From: an uncultured Clostridia bacterium
GTDB lineage: Bacteria; Bacillota; Clostridia; Christensenellales; Borkfalkiaceae
Assembly (NCBI GenBank): GCA_946627905.1
Contig: CAMOVY010000041.1
Coordinates: 1 to 9,053, forward strand
Direction of reading: 5' to 3'
DNA length: 9,053 bases
In this document: piece by piece, positions 5,481 to 9,053 of the stretch
Position numbering within the stretch: the first letter of the stretch is position 1
Layout: every line of letters begins with the position of its first letter
Notes under the pieces: model-generated
Told to the model about the DNA's origin: nothing
Database searches by the model: none
Seen by the model: only the letters and a program-made list of their open reading frames with translations
Program-made: the position numbers and the translations under genes

Positions 5481-6197
5481 ATGGAACAATCCCCATTAAA
5501 ATTCAGAAACGGAATAAAAGACGGACTGCCGATAGGGCTAGGATATCTTTCGGTGGCGTTCGCGTTCGGCGTTCAGGCAAGCCTTTTGGGCTTGCCTGCC
5601 CTTTTCAGTACCCTTATTTCTATGACGAACTTAACTTCCGCGGGACAACTTGCGGGGGTTAAAATAATTGCCGCTTTGGGCTCTGTTGCGGAAATAATGC
5701 TCGTGCAACTCGTTATAAACTCCCGTTATTTTCTTATGGGCGTTTCCCTGTCGCAAAAAGCCGATTATTCGTTTACTACGGGCAAACGGCTTATAGCCGC
5801 CGCGTTTATCACCGACGAAATTTTCGCCGTATCGATTTCAAAACGGCAGAAAATAAATTTTAAGTATTTTATGGGACTTGCGGTATTGCCGTATATAGGC
5901 TGGACGCTCGGAACGGTGCTGGGTGCTTTTGCGGGCGACGTATTGCCCGCAAACTTACAGGCGGCTTTAAAAATTGCCCTTTACGCTATGTTTATCGCCA
6001 TAATCTTCCCGCCCGCGGTAAGGGCTTTAAATATTTTCTTTACCGTAGCGCTCGCGGCGGTTTTAAGTTGCGTATGCTATTACGTGCCGTTTATAAAGAA
6101 CAATCTTTCGGAAGGTCTTGCAATAATAATCTGCGCGGTTATCTCCGCCGCCGTGGCGGCGGCAGTCTTCCCCGTAAAGGAGGATTATGATGAGTGA
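5481..6197 (+). CDS. azlC: AzlC family branched-chain amino acid exporter, large subunit
   Basis: The large membrane subunit of an AzlCD-type exporter, which in B. subtilis confers resistance to 4-azaleucine by exporting branched-chain amino acids. The 238-residue protein is mostly hydrophobic and carries family motifs: GLPIGLGYLSVAFAFG (15-30), TSAGQLAGV (52-60), NSRYFLMGVSLS (80-91), TDE (111-113) and several later helices. The ATG at 5481 is preferred over an in-frame GTG at 5421, because that one lies inside mscS and adds 20 polar residues not expected in the family. No clear ribosome site precedes 5481. It lies 16 bp after the mscS stop, so translation may depend on re-initiation from mscS. 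The 3' end overlaps azlD. The substrate is uncertain: the family assignment is firm, but branched-chain specificity is not proven here, and export of other amino acids is possible. Confidence 0.88.
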   Translation: MEQSPLKFRNGIKDGLPIGLGYLSVAFAFGVQASLLGLPALFSTLISMTNLTSAGQLAGVKIIAALGSVAEIMLVQLVINSRYFLMGVSLSQKADYSFTTGKRLIAAAFITDEIFAVSISKRQKINFKYFMGLAVLPYIGWTLGTVLGAFAGDVLPANLQAALKIALYAMFIAIIFPPAVRALNIFFTVALAAVLSCVCYYVPFIKNNLSEGLAIIICAVISAAVAAAVFPVKEDYDE

Positions 6198-6498
6198 ACT
6201 TGCGCAAATGTTTATTCTGCTTTTCGCAATGGCGGGCATAACCTACCTTATCCGCATGTTGCCGCTGGTGTTTTTCCGAAAAAAGATTATGTCTAGATAC
6301 ATAAAAAGTCTGTTGTTCTATATCCCCTACGCCGTGCTCTCCGGCATGACGTTTCCGTTTATACTGTATTCGACCGACAACTTTTACGCTGCGCTTATAG
6401 GAACAGCCGTTGCGCTTATCGCCGCGGCGTTTCGTCTTTCGCTTATTATAGTCGCCGTGCTTTCCTGCGCCGCTGTTTTTATCGCGGTAATTTTATAA
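6190..6498 (+). CDS. azlD: AzlD family branched-chain amino acid exporter, small subunit
   Basis: The small membrane partner of AzlC. The 102-residue protein has about three or four hydrophobic helices and the AzlD pattern: GITYLIRMLPLVFFRKK near residues 15-31, then YIPYAVLSGMTFP about residues 43-55, then a hydrophobic C-terminus. Two adjacent ATGs are possible (6187 and 6190). The second is chosen because the very strong AAAGGAGG site (6176-6183) is then 6 nt away instead of 3. The gene overlaps azlC by 8 bp, which suggests coupled synthesis of a two-subunit transporter. No convincing terminator follows. Confidence 0.88.
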   Translation: MSELAQMFILLFAMAGITYLIRMLPLVFFRKKIMSRYIKSLLFYIPYAVLSGMTFPFILYSTDNFYAALIGTAVALIAAAFRLSLIIVAVLSCAAVFIAVIL

Positions 6499-6578
6499 AA
6501 ACCCCACCCGTTTTTTATTGATTTTTTGCCAGATTTATCATTTTGTTGCGTTTTTTGCCAAAAATTTTGCCGTTTTTA

Positions 6579-6607
6579 TTGACTTTTCAATACTGCTTTG
6601 CTAAAAT
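6579..6607 (+). promoter_or_regulatory. Sigma-A promoter of the four-helix membrane protein gene
   Basis: TTGACT (6579-6584), a 17-bp spacer and TAAAAT (6602-6607) form a good sigma-A promoter. Its predicted start near 6614 lies downstream of the farthest in-frame ATG (6543), which excludes that ATG and supports 6672 as the real start. The leader is about 58 nt and AT-rich, with no strong hairpin seen. Confidence 0.72.
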
Positions 6608-6671
6608 ATGTTTGTTATATGATGGAATTTTAAATTATTCCATAAAATATATATTAGTAAGGAGTGGTTTT

Positions 6672-7922
6672 ATGAAAAACGAAAAAGCCAGCAAAAACAT
6701 TTTCGCGCGTGTATTTTCCGTATTCAAATATAAGCGCGTAAGAAACATTTTGTACCTCGTACTGATTGCGTTTGCAACCTTGTCGATGTTCTTAATCGAT
6801 GAAGACAACTCGTTCAGAAACGAACACCTGTCTTTCCTTAACAACAACGTAATTGCCGATTTGATGGATTTATTCGGCGTGGAAAGATATAACGTTACGT
6901 CCGGTGCTTGGGTATTGTTTATTATTCTTGCGACATTGACGCTTACTATCGTTATAGGCAACATAGTTGCGCCCAAGTTCGTTGCGAACAAAGTAAAGGA
7001 AAATCCCGAACTGTTCTCGACCGAGAAAAAGACCCGCACTTTCTATTTCATTATGTTCTACGGCGTACTCGTGCTTATAGCGGCGGTTATTGTGGTTATT
7101 TCTTATTTTGCCGGTGCGTTCTCGCTTTACGGCTCCAACTCCGCAAACCCGTTCATAAGTCTTTTGATAATGCTCGGTATATTCCTTGCGATTTTGTTAG
7201 CGGCACTTATCGCCATCGTAATCGTTTATATGCTTATCAAAATTATCATTATGGCTATAACCGGTCAATTCATAACCCGTTCTAAGAAAAAAGACAATAA
7301 AGCAGAAGCTGTTGCGGCGACCGAAACGGTAGCAACCCCCGTGGAAGCAGCACCTGTAGCGGAAAAGAAAGCGGAAGCAATCAAAGAAGAAAAGCCCGCT
7401 AAAAAAGCCGCTACTAAACCCGTTGCCGCACCCAAAGCGAAACCGGAAGGAGACAGCCGCAAGGTTATTCAGAAGAGTTTCGTCGGCAAAATGTCGCAGG
7501 CTACGAAAGAACAGAAAGAATTCTACAACGACATTAAAAACCACCTGCTTTCGTATAATCGTGTAAATTCCAGAGTAAGTTGGCATTTCGACAGTTTCAA
7601 TATCGGCAGACAAAAGGCTGTTAAGATTGCGTTCAGGGGCAAAACGATGGTTGCATATCTTGCGCTTGACCCCAAAAAATATGCGGGCACCAAATACTAT
7701 CCGCACGATATGAGCAAGAAAAAGAAATTCGCCGACACGCCTATGATGATTAAAATCAAATCGGAAAGGGGCGTAAAGTTCGCTAAAGAACTTATCGACG
7801 CAGTTTGCGAAGGTTTACCCGCTAAAAAGAATTTCGTTGCGGCAACGTACAAATTCCCCGCTATGTCAGACAAGAAACTCATTGAAAACGGGTTGGCTAA
7901 AGCGGTTTACGTTAAAATCTAA
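6672..7922 (+). CDS. Uncharacterised four-helix membrane protein with Ala/Lys-rich linker and soluble C-terminal domain
   Basis: I do not recognise a named function. The 416-residue protein has a basic N-terminus, then predicted membrane helices at about 25-43, 79-101, 122-149 and 160-197. A low-complexity Ala/Lys/Glu/Pro linker (about 203-265, with repeats such as VAATETVATP and AEKKAEAIKEEKPAKKAA) leads to a compact soluble domain (about 268-378) with SYNRVNSRVSWHFDSFN (294-310), FRGKTMVAYLALDP (321-334) and KYY at 341-343. From memory, similar domains occur in other uncharacterised Clostridia proteins, alone or attached to membrane or zinc-ribbon segments; I cannot name a family. The ATG at 6672 has an AAGGAG site (6659-6664) at 7 nt spacing and lies after its own promoter. 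It is monocistronic, ending at a strong terminator. The architecture suggests a membrane-anchored cytoplasmic domain on a flexible tether. Confidence 0.85.
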   Translation: MKNEKASKNIFARVFSVFKYKRVRNILYLVLIAFATLSMFLIDEDNSFRNEHLSFLNNNVIADLMDLFGVERYNVTSGAWVLFIILATLTLTIVIGNIVAPKFVANKVKENPELFSTEKKTRTFYFIMFYGVLVLIAAVIVVISYFAGAFSLYGSNSANPFISLLIMLGIFLAILLAALIAIVIVYMLIKIIIMAITGQFITRSKKKDNKAEAVAATETVATPVEAAPVAEKKAEAIKEEKPAKKAATKPVAAPKAKPEGDSRKVIQKSFVGKMSQATKEQKEFYNDIKNHLLSYNRVNSRVSWHFDSFNIGRQKAVKIAFRGKTMVAYLALDPKKYAGTKYYPHDMSKKKKFADTPMMIKIKSERGVKFAKELIDAVCEGLPAKKNFVAATYKFPAMSDKKLIENGLAKAVYVKI

Positions 7923-7940
7923 CTGAGATTCAAATAAACG

Positions 7941-7980
7941 TTTCCCCGTCCGTAAATGCTTACGGACGGGGAAAATTTTT
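7941..7980 (+). terminator. Strong intrinsic terminator between convergent genes
   Basis: TTTCCCCGTCCGTAA (7941-7955), the loop ATGC and the exact complementary arm (7960-7974) form a perfect 15-bp stem followed by ATTTTT. It starts 18 nt after the stop of the membrane-protein gene. Read on the minus strand the same stem is followed by CGTTTATTTG, so it may also end transcription of the convergent gene at 8004, which has no other terminator. Confidence 0.93.
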
Positions 7981-8003
7981 AAACAATAAAGCATTTATAT
8001 AAT

Positions 8004-8396
8004 TCAGTTTGCAAACATAAGCGCCTTTTCCTCTCTATACCGCTCCACGGCTTTAAGGTAGCGCTCCGAAAGGGTAAGCGTGTATTTCTGCCGTTCGGCA
8101 TATGTCATCTTATTGAACGCAGGCTTATCGGTAAGCCTGCCTATCGCGTCCGAAATCTCCCCTTCTTCGTCCAGAATTTTTTTGACTTTCAAATAAAACT
8201 CTTCGTCGTCTTTACGGTTTTTTATGTTTTCCGAAACGACGTAGGTATAATATTCTTTTACTTTAGACGGGGCGACGCCCGCTTCGCTCGCCTTTTCTAT
8301 CTTTTCTCCCAAATCTTTATGATAATTCTGCCAGAACCCGTTTTTAAGCCTTAACTTGGCTTCTTTTGCGTACTGTTTAAGCGTTTTTTCTTCCAT
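8004..8396 (-). CDS. Uncharacterised small charged protein
   Basis: I do not recognise this 130-residue protein. It is highly charged (many Lys and Glu), has no signal peptide or membrane segment, and looks mostly alpha-helical. Notable stretches are LKNGFWQNYHKDLGEKIEKA (17-36) with its aromatic cluster, EFYLKVKKILDEEGEISDAI (66-85) and TYAERQKYTLTLSERYLKAV (98-117). An AGGGGA ribosome site (8403-8408) at 6 nt spacing supports the ATG. It lies downstream of rpsU, but a terminator stands between them and no good separate promoter was found, so it may live on read-through. rpsU is often followed by yqeY in Firmicutes, but this sequence does not look like YqeY. Confidence 0.72.
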   Translation of the reverse strand: MEEKTLKQYAKEAKLRLKNGFWQNYHKDLGEKIEKASEAGVAPSKVKEYYTYVVSENIKNRKDDEEFYLKVKKILDEEGEISDAIGRLTDKPAFNKMTYAERQKYTLTLSERYLKAVERYREEKALMFAN

Positions 8397-8449
8397 TACT
8401 ATTCCCCTATCAAAAACGATTTACAAAACCCGACAAATTTCGCGCGGGT

Positions 8450-8483
8450 AAAATAAAACCTACCGTTTTATAACGATAGGTTT
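8450..8483 (-). terminator. Intrinsic terminator of rpsU
   Basis: On the minus strand AAACCTATCGTT (8483-8472), the loop ATAA and AACGGTAGGTTT (8467-8456) form a 12-bp stem with one U-G wobble (8476 with 8463), followed by TATTTT. In plus-strand RNA the wobble would be a C-A mismatch, which assigns the hairpin to the minus strand. It begins 8 nt after the rpsU stop codon. Confidence 0.88.
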
Positions 8484-8491
8484 CTTTTGTG

Positions 8492-8671
8492 TCAGCCTTT
8501 AATGCTTCTCTTTCTCGCCGCTTCGGACTTCTTCTTTCTCTTTACGGAAGGGCTCTCGTAAAATTCTTTTTTACGAAGGTCGCCGATAATCCCGTCTCTG
8601 GAACATTTTCTCTTAAAACGTCTCAAAGCGCTGTCGAGATTTTCGTTTTCACCGACTCTCACTATACTCAC
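8492..8671 (-). CDS. rpsU: 30S ribosomal protein S21 (bS21)
   Basis: A small basic protein of the 30S subunit platform, near the anti-Shine-Dalgarno end of 16S rRNA. The 59-residue product matches the family from end to end: SIVRVGENENLDSALRRFKR at the start, a central RKKEFYESPSVKRKKKSEAA, and a basic C-terminus (ARKRSIKG). The start is the GTG at 8671-8669, not the in-frame ATG at 8695. The family begins with a short (M)SxVRV sequence, and AAGGAAGG (8680-8687) is 8 nt before the GTG, while the upstream ATG would add eight non-family residues and bury the ribosome site in the gene. It has its own promoter and terminator between sigE and the 130-residue protein. Confidence 0.96.
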   Translation of the reverse strand: MSIVRVGENENLDSALRRFKRKCSRDGIIGDLRKKEFYESPSVKRKKKSEAARKRSIKG

Positions 8672-8705
8672 GATTTTCACCTTCCTTTGCCGCACGGCGG
8701 TTATT

Positions 8706-8721
8706 CGCTTTAATTAAAGCG
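8706..8721 (-). promoter_or_regulatory. Palindrome at the 5' end of the rpsU mRNA
   Basis: CGCTTTAATTAAAGCG is a perfect 16-bp palindrome. With transcription predicted to start near 8722, the rpsU mRNA would begin with this sequence folded as a 6-bp stem with an AATT loop. Likely roles, not shown, are a 5'-end stabilising hairpin, a binding site for autogenous control, or a DNA operator at the transcription start. Confidence 0.45.
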
Positions 8722-8728
8722 TAAACAA

Positions 8729-8758
8729 ATTGTATTACATTATAGAAAGGTTTGTCAA
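8729..8758 (-). promoter_or_regulatory. Sigma-A promoter of rpsU
   Basis: On the minus strand there is TTGACA (8758-8753), an 18-bp spacer and TACAAT (8734-8729). It begins 7 bp after the sigE stop codon. A second TATAAT inside the spacer is only 8 bp from the -35 box and so cannot be its partner. It lets rpsU be made in growing cells although the gene sits behind a sporulation sigma gene. Confidence 0.78.
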
Positions 8759-8765
8759 GGTTTTT

Positions 8766-9053
8766 TCACACCATTTTTGAAAATTCTTTTTTAAGTCTGC
8801 CTATTATCTTTTTTTCAAGGCGCGAAATATAACTCTGCGAAATGCCCAGCATATCCGCCACTTCTTTCTGCGTCTTTTCTTCCGCGCCGTTTAAGCCGTA
8901 TCTAAGTTCCATAATCTCCTTTTCGCGGTTATTAAGGCGGGAAAGCGCTTCTTTCAATAAATCGTTTTCCACGCCGTTTTCTATGGACTTGTACACGCAG
9001 TCGCTGTCCGTGCCCATAACGTCGGAAAGCACAAGTTCATTACCTTCCCAGTC
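8766..9053 (-). CDS. sigE: Sporulation sigma factor SigE, C-terminal fragment (runs off right edge)
   Basis: The last 95 codons of a sigma-70 family factor; the rest lies beyond base 9053. The visible part starts DWEGNELVLSDVMGTDSD, which closely matches B. subtilis SigE (NELLLSDVLGTD). It continues through region 4 with LNNREKEIMELRYGL, then the region 4.2 helix-turn-helix EKTQKEVADMLGISQSYISR (about residues 59-78 of the fragment), and ends KEFSKMV (KEFNKMV in B. subtilis). SQSYISRLEK favours SigE over SigK and SigG, which differ here. SigE directs early mother-cell gene expression in endospore formation after cleavage of its pro-sequence by SpoIIGA. An apparent start GTG inside this stretch is just an internal codon, since the frame stays open to the edge. 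No terminator hairpin follows the stop; the rpsU promoter does. Confidence 0.93.
   Translation of the reverse strand, partial: DWEGNELVLSDVMGTDSDCVYKSIENGVENDLLKEALSRLNNREKEIMELRYGLNGAEEKTQKEVADMLGISQSYISRLEKKIIGRLKKEFSKMV

Noticed and set aside
6495..6518. Possible terminator after azlD (ATAAAAAC and GTTTTTTAT arms)
   Set aside because: The stem is almost all A-T with a bulge and a single G-C pair, overlaps the stop codon and is too weak to claim as a terminator.
6521..6571. Three copies of TTTTGCC in the azlD downstream region
   Set aside because: Short, irregularly spaced (29 and 12 bp) and embedded in T-rich sequence; no repeat unit or dyad was found, so chance is the simplest explanation.
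6543..6671. N-terminal extension of the membrane protein to the ATG at 6543
   Set aside because: The sigma-A promoter at 6579-6607 lies inside the extension, and the ATG at 6672 has a good ribosome site; the extra 43 residues are coded by AT-rich noncoding-looking sequence.
8397..8440. Minus-strand promoter TTGTCG-17-TTGATA before the 130-residue gene
   Set aside because: The -10 matches consensus at only two of six positions and nearly touches the ribosome site, so it is not supported.
8427..8449. Inverted repeat ACCCG/CGGGT just beyond the rpsU terminator
   Set aside because: Only a 5-bp stem with a large loop and no convincing U-run; the adjacent 12-bp hairpin already accounts for termination.
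8672..8695. ATG start for rpsU at 8695
   Set aside because: It adds eight residues absent from S21 proteins and places the AAGGAAGG ribosome site inside the coding region; the GTG at 8671 fits family and spacing.

Overview
The window looks like a chromosomal piece of a mid-GC, endospore-type Firmicute, most likely a member of the Clostridia. The taxonomic evidence is the end of a sporulation sigma factor very like B. subtilis SigE, a Thermotoga/Firmicute-type DAHP synthase, strong AGGAGG-like ribosome sites, and sigma-A promoters with 17-18 bp spacers. No mobile element, CRISPR array, tRNA or rRNA was seen.

Left half (1-4370, minus strand): one tightly packed aromatic amino acid operon transcribed right to left. 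Its order is DAHP synthase, prephenate dehydrogenase (tyrA), aroB, aroA and the start of aroC, which runs off the left edge. Every junction overlaps (4, 8, 26 and 14 bp), which suggests translational coupling. The products cover the first two-substrate condensation, the second step, two late steps to chorismate, and the Tyr branch.

The intergenic region 4167-4477 is the most interesting part. A sigma-A promoter drives a leader of about 150 nt that encodes a 17-residue peptide, MAIRFYFYFGYYFKKPC (4 Phe, 4 Tyr), with a good ribosome site. It is followed by mutually exclusive antiterminator and intrinsic terminator hairpins ahead of the DAHP synthase gene. This reads as a classical ribosome-mediated attenuator sensing charged tRNA-Phe and tRNA-Tyr. 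Firmicutes more usually control such operons with T-boxes. DAHP synthase also carries the N-terminal regulatory domain that binds Tyr/Phe in the Thermotoga enzyme, so both expression and activity may answer to the same two amino acids.

Middle (4400-6498, plus strand): a divergent sigma-A promoter serves a small-type MscS mechanosensitive channel, then azlC and azlD, which encode an AzlCD-type branched-chain amino acid exporter. Next is a monocistronic unit with its own promoter. It encodes a four-helix membrane protein of unknown function with an Ala/Lys/Glu-rich linker and a conserved-looking soluble C-terminal domain, and it ends at a 15-bp-stem terminator.

Right end (8004-9053, minus strand): the last 95 codons of sigE, then rpsU (ribosomal protein S21, GTG start) with its own promoter, a palindrome at the mRNA 5' end and a terminator. 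Last is an unrecognised 130-residue charged protein, convergent with the membrane-protein gene.
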